DNA of 64,000 bases from Ensifer aridi. Lineage in GTDB: Bacteria; Pseudomonadota; Alphaproteobacteria; Rhizobiales; Rhizobiaceae. The stretch is taken from NCBI RefSeq assembly GCF_002078505.1, contig NZ_LUAV01000037.1, forward strand, positions 1-64,000, read 5' to 3'. The notes below the pieces were generated by a model. It was not told the DNA's origin and ran no database searches. It saw nothing but the letters and a program-made list of their open reading frames with translations. The position numbers were made by a program, and so were the translations under genes. Each line of letters opens with the position of its first letter. Positions within the stretch are counted from its first letter, which is position 1. Positions 1-7,640 of this stretch are shown here, in pieces.

Positions 1-214
1 ACACGCGGATCGCATAAGATAGCTTATGGAACTTTGTTTGCTGGGTCTCAGCGGCCTGGAATCGACCTTTCGCGGACGTGAGCGCCGACAGCTGAACCCT
101 TCCACTCGCGCCACTCGACGGGATCACTGAGCCACGGATTGCCCGAGCCTCTCCGCAGGCGCAATATGAGCAATAGAGAATATTGATCTGTTGTCCGGGG
201 GGAACTCGGGGATC

Positions 215-3200
215 ATGTTACGGCACCGCTTAATCTTCCCCGTCGTTGGCGTCGTTCTCGTTCTAAGTCTCGTCTTAGCCGGTCTATGGATTTGGACCGG
301 ACACGTCATCGTCTCGATCATGTCCGAACGTCTGATCCGAGAGGTGACGCAAGCCGTGGATCGCGACGTCGGGCATTTGGTGCGCGGCGCCGACAAGGCG
401 GTATCCCGGTTGGCCCACGGTCTTGTTCGTCAAGACGTATCGCTCGGCAATCCGGATGCTGTCGCACAGGAACTCCATGGATTGCTGGCCGAGGAACCCG
501 ATGTCGACTGGATGTTTTTCGGCAACGAGGCGGGCGGGCTCGTTTCGGCCGGGCGATTGGCAGACTCAAGCGCCGTGTTTCTGATGACCGATGATTTTCG
601 CGCTGGCATCGTGCGCGAGTTCGAAGCGTTGCAAGGCGGCAGGGTCGGACGTTTGCGGAAATCCGAGGGCGCGTTCGATTCACGCGGGAAGATCTGGTAC
701 GCGCAGGCTAAGGAAACCGGCGAGCGGTATTGGACCGAGCCCTATCTCGGTCTAGTTGAGCCGATTCTGGGCGTCTCGCTCACCGCCCCGGTGTTCGACA
801 AGGATGGCAAATTCGTCGGGGTGTGCGGGATCGATCTCATACTGACACAGCTTTCACGATTCTTGCAGACACTTGAGATCGGCGAGAACGGGCGGGCCTT
901 CATCATCGATGCCAGCGGACATTTGATAGGCGCGTCGGGAGGAGTTTCACCCGTCAAAATTGGTGCGGATGGCGGGCATCTGCGGCTGAAGGCATCGGAA
1001 GCCACCGATCCCATTGTGCGCGCAACCGCCCGCCACCTTGGGCGAGACCCTAGCATCGCCGGGTCCTCGTCCGCCGGGCCGCGCGTGTTTTCTTTCAGTG
1101 ATCCCGAGCGCGGCACGATCTATGCCGCAGTCGATCACGCTGCGCCCGGTGCACTTAAGTGGACCATCATCTCGGCGGTACCAGCTTCGGATTTCCTGCG
1201 GCCCGTGTATCGTGCGGCCTACCTTTCGATTGTCGCCGGCGCGGTCATTGTCGCACTCTTCGCGGTCCTTGGACTAGGGATGGTCGGACGCACCTTGCGA
1301 CCGCTGACAGCCCTCACCCAGGCGGCACATGCGATCGCAAAGGGGGAATGGCGAGAGGTGCCCAGGGTTCGTCAAAATGACGAAGTCGGCCTGCTCGCAC
1401 AGGCCTTCGCTCTGATGACGTCCCGGCTCAAGGAGACGTTGGAGGGCTTGCGTCGAAGCGAGGCCAACTTCGCGGAGGCTCAACGCGTCGCCCATGTCGG
1501 CTACTGGGAGCGCGATCTCGGCACGGATCGCCTTACCTGGTCAGACGAGACATACCGCATCTTTGGGCTGACGCCGCGTGCCGGCACGCCCGTCAGTCTG
1601 GATGAAGCGACTGAGCGGATACATCCAGACGATCGATCGTTCTGGAGCCAGGCAGCAGGGAAGGCCGTGCGCGGCGAATCGCGCTACGAATTGGAATACC
1701 GCATCGTCCGGCCCAACGGTGAACTGCGCATCGTTCACAGCCAGGGCGACCTCACCAGGGACGCATCGGGCCGGCCCCGCAGCATGTTTGGGACGATCCA
1801 GGACATCACCGAACGCAAGCGGGCGGAAGAGGCACTGCGAGACAGCGAGGAGCAATGGAGGGCCGTATTCGAGAATAATCCGACGATGTACTTCATGGTG
1901 GACGCGACTGGCACGATCGTGTCCGTGAATCCCTTTGGGGCAGAGCAGCTCGGCTACACGGTCGACGAACTCGTCGGCCGACCGGTAAAGGACATCTTTC
2001 ACGAGGCGGACCGAGACGCGGTCCAGAGACATGCGGCCGCCTGCCTCTCCCATCTCGGCGAAGCCATGAGCTGGGAGCTACGCAAGATTCGCAAGGACGG
2101 CTCGATGGTCTGGGTTCGCGAGACGGCCCGCGCGATGGTGATCAAGAAGCGACCCGTCATCCTGATCGTCTGCGAGGATGTCACCGAGCGCAAGCGCGCC
2201 GAAGAGGCGGCCCGGCGAAGCGAAGACGAGCTTCGCCAGGTGATCGAGACCGTTCCGGCGATGGTGTGGACCGCCCTGCCCGACGGCCGTGTCGATTTCA
2301 TCAACCGGCGGGTGCAGGAGTTCACAGGGCTGTCCCTTGATGGAACCTCAGCAGCGAGCTGGGAGCCCGAAGCCCGATTCCACCCGGACGACGTCGAGCA
2401 CTATAGGTCCAAGTGGCACACGTCTTTGGCCACAGGCCACCCATTCGAGGCCGAGGTCAGGATTCGTCGTGCGGCTGACGGCGAATATCGCTGGTGGTTT
2501 GAAAGTGCCGTCCCGCTCAGGGACGAGCACGGAAACATTCTCAAATGGTATGGATTTCTCGTCGACATCGAGGACCGCAAGCGGGCCGAGGAGGCGCTGC
2601 AGAAGACGCAGGCCGAGCTTGCCCACGTCACACGCGTGACGACGATGGGCGCGCTGACTTCCTCGATCGCCCACGAGGTCAACCAGCCGCTGGCCGCCGT
2701 CGTCACCAACGCGAATGCGGCCCTGCGCTGGCTCGCAGCCCAGCCGCCCAATATCGGCGAGGCGCGGGAGACGCTGGAGCGAATCGTCCGGGACGGCCAC
2801 CGGGCCGGCGAAGTGATCGGCCGGACGCGCGCGCTCCTCAAGAAGACAGCTACCGTCACGGCGCCGGTGGACCTGAATGGCCTTATCGAAGATTCAGTGG
2901 CTCTCGTCCAAGGTGAGATCCGCCGCCACCGGATCCTGCTGCGGACCGAGCTGGCGCACGACCTCCCTCCCGTTGCAGGCGACCGGGTCCAGCTGCAGCA
3001 GGTTCTTCTAAACCTGGTGATGAACGGCATCGAGGCCATGAAGAAGGTTACGGATCGGCCTCGCGAGCTGCTGATCAGGTCTCGACGCGACCCATCCGAG
3101 GCCGTGCTGGTGTCAGTGCAGGACACCGGCGTCGGGCTGGAGCCCCAGAGTGCGGAGCGGGTGTTCGAGGCGTTTTACACGACCAAAGCGGAGGGTCTGG

Positions 3201-3334
3201 GCATGGGCTTGGCCATCTGCCGTTCGATCATCGAGGCGCATGGAGGGCGGCTATGGGCCAGCGCCAATGAACCCCGGGGAGCCGTGTTTCAATTCATCCT
3301 CCCGTCAGACGATAGCGCTTCTACCGCGCCGTGA
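215..3334 (+). CDS. Multi-PAS membrane sensor histidine kinase
   Basis: Inner-membrane sensor kinase of about 1039 residues. Seen in order: a first membrane segment (about residues 5-28), a large extracytoplasmic region that looks like a double Cache sensor (about 40-330), a second membrane segment (about 334-358), a HAMP linker, three PAS/PAC units (about 420-540, 542-660 and 672-785, the first two ending DITERKRAEEAL-like), a HisKA domain with H-box IAHEVNQPL (His about 820), and an ATPase domain with N-box NLVMNGIEAM and the glycine boxes DTGVGL and GLGMGL. The H-box is of the FixL/DctB-like type. I chose ATG 215; a TTG 24 bases upstream is also open. The FixJ-type regulator at 4225 and the receiver at 3411 are the natural partners, which is inference. 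The ligand is unknown; Cache domains usually bind small extracellular metabolites. Confidence 0.9.
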   Translation: MLRHRLIFPVVGVVLVLSLVLAGLWIWTGHVIVSIMSERLIREVTQAVDRDVGHLVRGADKAVSRLAHGLVRQDVSLGNPDAVAQELHGLLAEEPDVDWMFFGNEAGGLVSAGRLADSSAVFLMTDDFRAGIVREFEALQGGRVGRLRKSEGAFDSRGKIWYAQAKETGERYWTEPYLGLVEPILGVSLTAPVFDKDGKFVGVCGIDLILTQLSRFLQTLEIGENGRAFIIDASGHLIGASGGVSPVKIGADGGHLRLKASEATDPIVRATARHLGRDPSIAGSSSAGPRVFSFSDPERGTIYAAVDHAAPGALKWTIISAVPASDFLRPVYRAAYLSIVAGAVIVALFAVLGLGMVGRTLRPLTALTQAAHAIAKGEWREVPRVRQNDEVGLLAQAFALMTSRLKETLEGLRRSEANFAEAQRVAHVGYWERDLGTDRLTWSDETYRIFGLTPRAGTPVSLDEATERIHPDDRSFWSQAAGKAVRGESRYELEYRIVRPNGELRIVHSQGDLTRDASGRPRSMFGTIQDITERKRAEEALRDSEEQWRAVFENNPTMYFMVDATGTIVSVNPFGAEQLGYTVDELVGRPVKDIFHEADRDAVQRHAAACLSHLGEAMSWELRKIRKDGSMVWVRETARAMVIKKRPVILIVCEDVTERKRAEEAARRSEDELRQVIETVPAMVWTALPDGRVDFINRRVQEFTGLSLDGTSAASWEPEARFHPDDVEHYRSKWHTSLATGHPFEAEVRIRRAADGEYRWWFESAVPLRDEHGNILKWYGFLVDIEDRKRAEEALQKTQAELAHVTRVTTMGALTSSIAHEVNQPLAAVVTNANAALRWLAAQPPNIGEARETLERIVRDGHRAGEVIGRTRALLKKTATVTAPVDLNGLIEDSVALVQGEIRRHRILLRTELAHDLPPVAGDRVQLQQVLLNLVMNGIEAMKKVTDRPRELLIRSRRDPSEAVLVSVQDTGVGLEPQSAERVFEAFYTTKAEGLGMGLAICRSIIEAHGGRLWASANEPRGAVFQFILPSDDSASTAP

Positions 3335-3398
3335 GTCTTATCAGACGCCACAGTGCACGACAGCAGCTTACGACGCCGACCTGCAGAACGCCCGGCAC

Positions 3399-3432
3399 GA
3401 GCGGCCGCGATCAATCACTTTCGCGGTCGCTC
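3399..3432. terminator. Stem-loop at the convergent gene end (bidirectional terminator candidate)
   Basis: A 12-base arm at 3399-3410 (GAGCGGCCGCGA) pairs with 3421-3432 (TCGCGGTCGCTC), with one G-T wobble and a 10-base loop. It lies between the end of the sensor kinase gene and the end of the opposite-strand receiver gene, and its right arm and loop are inside the last codons of the receiver gene. There is no clear T-run, so its role as a terminator is inferred from stem strength and position. Confidence 0.5.
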
Positions 3433-3803
3433 CCGCGCGCCAGCGCAGAACTGATGCAATTCAATAGATCCTGCTCGCCAAAAGGCTTTTCCAGATAGCC
3501 GACAATATCCGGATCCAACCCACGCGCGCGCAGATTTTCGTTTGGATAGGCCGTGATCAGAACCGTCGGAATGCTCTCGCCCAACGCAACGAGCCGGCGG
3601 TGCAGATCAAGCCCGCTCATTCCTGGCATATGGATGTCCGTTACCAAGCAGGCCGTGCGGCGGAGATTGGGGAACTTCAAGAAATCGTCGGCAGATGAGA
3701 AAGCCTCGACGTCGAACCCCAACGACCTCATGAGGCCTTTGGTCGCCTCGCGCATCGACTGATCGTCATCGACAATCGCAATTAGAGGCTTCTTGGTTGC
3801 CAC
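3411..3803 (-). CDS. Single-domain response regulator receiver (FixJ-type REC)
   Basis: A stand-alone receiver of about 130 residues with no output domain. The acidic pocket IVDDD is near the N-terminus, the phospho-acceptor Asp is in the VTDIHMPGMSG motif (about residue 56), the conserved Thr is in LITAY, and the Lys is in LEKPF. I prefer GTG 3803 because GGAGG stands five bases upstream; a TTG at 3815 would add four residues. It converges on the sensor kinase and lies between that kinase and the FixJ-type regulator. It may compete for phosphate, act as a phosphate sink or work by protein contact. Which of these applies is not visible. Confidence 0.85.
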   Translation of the reverse strand: MATKKPLIAIVDDDQSMREATKGLMRSLGFDVEAFSSADDFLKFPNLRRTACLVTDIHMPGMSGLDLHRRLVALGESIPTVLITAYPNENLRARGLDPDIVGYLEKPFGEQDLLNCISSALARGSDRESD

Positions 3804-4224
3804 GGCCGCCTCCAAATTCGCGATAGGCGTTTTTGCAAACTAACGTTGCGGCGCAGGTGGTAACTTACATCAGCATGCAAGGGCGACAAAGGCACAGGAG
3901 GCTATACAATGGTATAGCTTCCTTAGGACTGGTGGTCATCGCGACGAGCGGTGAGCTGCCGAGGTTGCAGATCCTTTTGGTCCGGTCGATTGCAGAATGG
4001 CTTGGCCGGCGATGTCGCCGGCAGGATCGACAACGCCATGCGCGCAGCCAGGATCACCTCGTAACAGGCCTTGTGGCTGAGGCAATTAGGGCGCATTCTT
4101 GATAACCGAGATGCCTTCGTTGCGGGACTGGCTGAGGAGAGAGGGGGAGTGTTCTCATTGCGCCATCGACGCTCTGTCGGTCAGGTCCCTCCCCGCGAGC
4201 CCGACCCTCATGAGGGGCGCTGAC
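3804..4224. other. Intergenic region between divergent regulator genes
   Basis: About 420 bases between the divergent receiver gene and the FixJ-type regulator gene. It must hold the promoters of both. Short open frames exist but lack a convincing ribosome site or protein-like composition. I see no strong palindrome. Confidence 0.5.
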
Positions 4225-4860
4225 ATGAACGAGGCGCCAGCAACCGTCATTGTCGTCGATGATGATCCGGCGGTCCGCGAGGCGCTTGGTAGCCTGCTGC
4301 GATCGGTCGGCTTTGAGGTGAAACTCCTCGCCTCAGTGAACGACTTCCTCAAGTCTGGTCGACCTGACGGGCCGGCCTGCCTCGTGCTGGATGTCCGGTT
4401 GCCGGGACAAAGCGGTCTCGACTTGCAGCGAGAGTTGTCGCGGGAAAACTTCCAGCTTCCAATCGTCTTCATCACCGGGCATGGCGACATTCCTATGTCC
4501 GTCCAAGCGATGAAGGGGGGCGCGATCGAGTTCCTGACGAAGCCGTTTCGCGATCAGGATCTGCTCGACGCCGTTCAGGTGGGCCTGGCCCGCGATCGCG
4601 TTTGGCTTGAGAATGAAAAGGCATTGGCGACGCTACGCGCGAGTTTCGATAGCCTGACTCCTCGGGAGCGCGAGGTGATGGCTTTAGTGGTGGCGGGACG
4701 ACTGAACAAGCAGATCGCCGCCGACCTAGGCGTGAGCGAAATAACCGTAAAGGTTCACCGCAGCCAGGTCATGCAGAAGATGCGTGCCAAGTCCTTGCCG
4801 GAGCTCGCCCGCATGGCGGACAAGCTGAAGCTCGCGCCGGGAAAGCCGCAAGGCTCATAG
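4225..4860 (+). CDS. FixJ/NarL-type two-component response regulator
   Basis: A 211-residue transcription regulator. The N-terminal receiver has the acidic pair VVDDDP, acceptor Asp about 56 in LVLDVRLPGQSG, Thr in FITGHGD and Lys in LTKPF. The C-terminal LuxR-type helix-turn-helix begins LTPREREVM (about residue 141) and contains NKQIAADLGVSEITVKVHR. Proteins of this architecture are phosphorylated by PAS-type kinases and bind DNA as dimers. I chose ATG 4225 because GAGGGGC lies just upstream; the frame is open from 4099 but the extra N-terminus does not match the family. It is the likely output partner of the kinase at 215-3334, although the receiver gene lies between them. Confidence 0.9.
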   Translation: MNEAPATVIVVDDDPAVREALGSLLRSVGFEVKLLASVNDFLKSGRPDGPACLVLDVRLPGQSGLDLQRELSRENFQLPIVFITGHGDIPMSVQAMKGGAIEFLTKPFRDQDLLDAVQVGLARDRVWLENEKALATLRASFDSLTPREREVMALVVAGRLNKQIAADLGVSEITVKVHRSQVMQKMRAKSLPELARMADKLKLAPGKPQGS

Positions 4861-5284
4861 GTTCGTATAGGAGCACATGGACCAGCGTATAGGTCGTCCC
4901 CTCCACGTTGATGTCCGATCCTTCCTCCCAGTCAATAGTCACGTCGAGTGCGTATTGTTATGGTCAGGGTATTCTTCCCGTGGGCCGTGTTTTTCCATCG
5001 GCCCTTCCCTCAAGCCCCTTCCGATCCCGGGAGGGGTTCTTTTTCTCGGTGGGAAGCTGCGCGACCATAAGTGGGAAGGGTCACTGTCTCGGAATCTCGG
5101 ATCGATCTCACTTTCAGAGGTCGCGCCTGATCGACAGCATCGCCGTGGGAATTTATCAGCGGGAAGTGGATCACTACGCTCAAGAGCATCAACAAGGTTT
5201 CGGCCTAGAAAGATGCTCGGAACAAGCGCGATAATGCTCAAGCGCGGACGCAGGCGCCCCTTCGGAGACGCCGATGTCTCGGGC
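4861..5284. other. Intergenic region, no convincing gene
   Basis: An open frame runs from 4877 to 5398 but has no ribosome site, no domain-like pattern and a low-complexity, arginine-rich translation, so I do not call it. The stretch contains a terminator-like stem-loop at 5015-5046 and nothing else I can support. Confidence 0.5.
5015..5046 (+). terminator. Rho-independent terminator candidate
   Basis: CCCCTTCC at 5015-5022 pairs with GGGAGGGG at 5029-5036 (one wobble, 6-base loop) and is followed by TTCTTTTTCT. It lies about 150 bases after the FixJ-type regulator gene and could end that transcript. The distance from the stop codon is the main weakness. Confidence 0.5.
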
Positions 5285-5635
5285 TCAATGTATTGTCAAG
5301 GAACGCTCCGCAGGGCAAAGCTCCTCAAAGTCGTCTACAAGACGGACAAGCTCGAGCGAGTAGAACGAAAGACCGAACAACGTTCCAGTGACGTATAGGG
5401 TAAACGCAGATGTCGGGGCGTGCCAAGCTTGACGCCCGAGACGCGCGGTTGTTTCGCGTGGCGTGACGCAAAACGTCATCAAATGTGCTTCAGAGTGAGC
5501 GTTCGGTCGTGATGAATAGTCTGAGGGCATGTATAGCGGATCGCTTGGTACAGTGGTCGGGCCTTCCGACATGCGCCGGGAGAACAGCTTGAGCGGGACC
5601 AGATCGATCTCGATACGGTTGAGTTCCTGTGTCAT
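5285..5635 (-). CDS. Hypothetical protein downstream of the Cys-rich exported protein
   Basis: A possible 116-residue protein I do not recognise. Its ATG at 5635 lies 11 bases after the stop of the Cys-rich gene on the same strand, with AAGG about nine bases upstream, so the two could be co-transcribed. The first third (MTQELNRIEIDLVPLKLFSRR) uses GC-rich third positions like a real gene. The rest is less typical, with one hydrophobic stretch near residues 75-92 that might cross the membrane. Alternatively it is a chance frame. No function is proposed. Confidence 0.35.
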   Translation of the reverse strand: MTQELNRIEIDLVPLKLFSRRMSEGPTTVPSDPLYMPSDYSSRPNAHSEAHLMTFCVTPRETTARLGRQAWHAPTSAFTLYVTGTLFGLSFYSLELVRLVDDFEELCPAERSLTIH

Positions 5636-5646
5636 GGTCACAAACC

Positions 5647-5967
5647 TTAGAAGGAGCGCGGAGGAACGAAGAGGCAAAGGGTGCGACCGGTGGGCTCGCC
5701 GGCCACGGTGCAGTGGTGGAACTGCCCGTCCGGGCTGTGCTTGATACGGGTATCTCGCGGCGTGATGAGCTCTCCGGTGAGCTTGATGACATATCCGCGG
5801 GGACCTTCGAGAACCGCTTGATCTCGGATTTCGCGGCAATCCATTCCGCTGCAGCACGAGAACGGATATGTCCATCCATTCGGCTGTGCCGCCGTTGGCG
5901 TCGCATCGTGCGCCGCTGCCGGAGCAGCGGTCGCGACTGCAAAGAGAATAGCTGCTGGCTTGCGCAT
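5647..5967 (-). CDS. Small exported Cys-rich protein (copy 1)
   Basis: A 106-residue protein with a signal peptide ending near AAPAAA (residue 19), so probably periplasmic. The mature part has five cysteines at 38, 39, 44, 86 and 98, in the motifs SCCSGMDCR and HCTVAG, and ends LCLFVPPRSF. The protein at 36090-36386 has the same cysteine spacing (CC, four residues, C, 41 residues, C, 11 residues, C) and the same C-terminus, so the two are paralogues. I know no assigned function for this family. Paired cysteines plus a conserved His-Asp just after the signal peptide would suit metal binding or a disulfide-stabilised fold, but that is speculation. The start is ATG 5967 with GAGG upstream. Confidence 0.8.
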   Translation of the reverse strand: MRKPAAILFAVATAAPAAAHDATPTAAQPNGWTYPFSCCSGMDCREIRDQAVLEGPRGYVIKLTGELITPRDTRIKHSPDGQFHHCTVAGEPTGRTLCLFVPPRSF

Positions 5968-6413
5968 GATCGTACCTCGATGGTGAATTGCGCCCGCTTC
6001 GTTTCGAAGCTCCCTTCGCTCGAGTTTGAGCCGCTGTGAACAGCGTCTCCGTCCCTTCAGGCGGCTCCGCCTCTTAAAGCGCCGGACGAGGTACCGGTCA
6101 TTTCATGGCGCTCGGAGCAAACGGCCCGCCGGAGTATGTACGCTGAAAATAGCAGCAGGCTCCCCGCCCCGACTATTGATCGGGAGGAAGGATCGGATGC
6201 CAACGAGGAGGGAATGATCTATACGGAGGTATAGGTGCTATGCGGATTTAAGTGGCAAGAGCCACACCACCGGCCGGATCTTACTTAGATCGACACCGCC
6301 CTAACTAAGGGCTTACCTTCGCGTTGGCAGACGGCGGATGCGAACAATCTTCCTGGTAAGTCCGAAGTGCGACTGTGCCGCTTTGACGTTCATTCGCGGA
6401 GACACGGCCTTCT

Positions 6414-6514
6414 GCATGTTTCGTTAAATCGTAGGTGATTTGGGGATAAAACATGCAGCAATTCGAAGTGTTACAGCGACCTTTGCGCGTCTCACACGAC
6501 GCGCGGCGCTGTAG
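6414..6514 (+). repeat. RIME-like palindromic repeat, copy A
   Basis: Two palindromic modules. In the first, GCATGTTT (6414-6421) pairs with AAACATGC (6449-6456), enclosing a TTAAATC/GATTT inner stem. In the second, TTACAGCG and CGCTGTAG enclose GCGCGTC/GACGCGC. The same layout recurs at 19251-19346, 28272-28370 and 35934-36031. Rhizobial intergenic mosaic elements (RIME) have this two-palindrome structure. Assignment to RIME1 specifically is from memory. Confidence 0.75.
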
Positions 6515-6556
6515 CTCTACGATCCGAACCTATCTCTGCGCAGGCGTTGAAAATTG

Positions 6557-6568
6557 CACCAATTGGTG
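6557..6568. promoter_or_regulatory. Perfect palindrome upstream of vapB (autoregulatory operator candidate)
   Basis: CACCAATTGGTG is a perfect 12-base palindrome 32 bases before the vapB start. VapB-VapC complexes usually repress their own promoter by binding such a site. TTGAAA at 6547 could be the -35 element. Confidence 0.55.
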
Positions 6569-6600
6569 TTAGTTTTGATGCCACACGGAAGGAGACGTTT

Positions 6601-6795
6601 GTGCGATCCACCATCAATATAGACGACAGCCTCATGGAGAAGGCGAAGGCCCTGACCGGCACGAAGGAAACGGCGGCGGTCGTCCGTCAGGCGCTGGAAA
6701 CGCTGGTCCGCACGGAGGCAGGCAAGCGTCTGATCGCTTTGGGCGGCACGATGCCGGACGCAGAGGCCGGTCCGCGGAGGCGGACCGAAAAGTGA
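6601..6795 (+). CDS. vapB: VapB-family antitoxin
   Basis: A 64-residue antitoxin of a type II toxin-antitoxin system. The N-terminus (VRSTINIDDSLMEKAKALTG) is a ribbon-helix-helix DNA-binding segment of the VapB type found in rhizobia. The C-terminal tail, rich in Arg and Glu, would wrap the toxin. I chose GTG 6601 because GGAAGGAGA lies seven bases upstream; the frame is open from 6547 but that start has no ribosome site. Its stop overlaps the vapC start (GTGA), so translation is coupled. It probably represses the operon through the palindrome at 6557-6568. Confidence 0.88.
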   Translation: MRSTINIDDSLMEKAKALTGTKETAAVVRQALETLVRTEAGKRLIALGGTMPDAEAGPRRRTEK

Positions 6796-7175
6796 GGCTG
6801 GCCGATACCGGAATCTGGATCGACCACTTCCGCCAAGCTGACCCGCAGCTAATCCAAACGATCGAAAACGATATGCTGCTCTGCCATCCCGCTATTGTCG
6901 GCGAGCTTGCGCTGGGAAGCCTGCACAACCGTACGGCGACGCTCGGGTTCTTGGCGGTTCAGCGGGAGGTCATCGTCGCCACGCACGATGAGGTCTTGGC
7001 AATGATCGACGAGCACCAACTTTACAGCATGGGCATAGGTTACACCGACGCCCATCTGCTCGCGTCAACTTTGATCGACAGCCGAGCCGAGTTGTGGACG
7101 CGAGACAAGCGGCTGCGCCGGGCGGCAGAAAAAGCGCGCGCCCGAGTGATTCCTGGCGGTACAGTGCGCAACTAA
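6792..7175 (+). CDS. vapC: VapC-family PIN-domain ribonuclease toxin
   Basis: A 127-residue PIN-domain protein. The expected acidic metal-binding residues are present: Asp5 in LADTGIWIDHF, Glu38 in IVGELALG, Asp86 in YTDAHLLAS and Asp105 in WTRDKRL. VapC toxins cleave RNA, often initiator tRNA or the rRNA sarcin-ricin loop; the target here is unknown. The GTG start overlaps the vapB stop by four bases. The length is normal and all catalytic positions are intact, so the toxin is probably active and needs VapB. Confidence 0.9.
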   Translation: MRLADTGIWIDHFRQADPQLIQTIENDMLLCHPAIVGELALGSLHNRTATLGFLAVQREVIVATHDEVLAMIDEHQLYSMGIGYTDAHLLASTLIDSRAELWTRDKRLRRAAEKARARVIPGGTVRN

Positions 7176-7640
7176 AGCCATTGCAGAAGTATGTAACAGT
7201 CGTCCGTCCGGCATTGCAGAGTTTTTCAAAAGGATCATTTCGCCGTCCTCAATGAAAGCTGAGAATGATCGGATGCCGGGAAAGCAGAAAGAACAGCGCA
7301 GCTCCGATTGCTCGGGGCCGCCCGTCCAGGAACTCGCTTTGGCGTTGAAGATTTGCCCTTATGAGATCGCTCGGCGAGCGCTGCCGGCATGCCGCTGAAG
7401 TGGACCCCAGTACGTCAACTCTAACCGTGCTTCTTCCCTGGCGGCTCAGGCAAAATGGAACTCCAAATCCCAAAGCGAGAAATATATTTCACGTGCCGAA
7501 ATATATTGACAGCGGCAGTGCTTTGCGTTTTTCTGCCCATACCGGACTTCGAGGAGGAAGGCCGGACTTCATGAACACAGCGGCCGCCGTTGGCGTGCCC
7601 ACGCGCTTTTTGGGAGGGGCTTCGGCCTCGAGGAGGACTC
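7176..7640. other. Control region of the catabolic operon
   Basis: About 465 bases between vapC and the sugar-binding protein gene. No gene is supported. Near its right end are the GAAATATATT boxes at 7479-7508 and a TTGACA -35 candidate at 7506-7511. Confidence 0.55.
7479..7511 (+). promoter_or_regulatory. Tandem operator-like boxes overlapping a -35 element
   Basis: GAAATATATTTC at 7479-7490 is a perfect 12-base palindrome. A second box, GAAATATATTGA at 7498-7509, repeats ten of the twelve bases with a 19-base pitch, close to two helical turns. The second box overlaps TTGACA (7506-7511), a good -35; the -10 (about 7529-7534) is weak. This is the expected layout for repression of the operon by its own SorC-family regulator (11287-12288). 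The assignment is inferred from position. Confidence 0.6.

Larger units (their letters stand above)
5968..6600. other. Intergenic region with a palindromic repeat and the vapBC control site
   Basis: About 630 bases without a supportable gene. It holds the upstream region of the Cys-rich gene, a RIME-like repeat (6414-6514) and the CACCAATTGGTG palindrome (6557-6568) in front of vapB. Short open frames at 6026-6217 and elsewhere look like chance. Confidence 0.55.

Noticed and set aside
4877..5398. A 173-codon plus-strand frame after the FixJ-type gene
   Set aside because: It has no ribosome site, no recognisable domain and a low-complexity translation; it also runs through a terminator-like stem.
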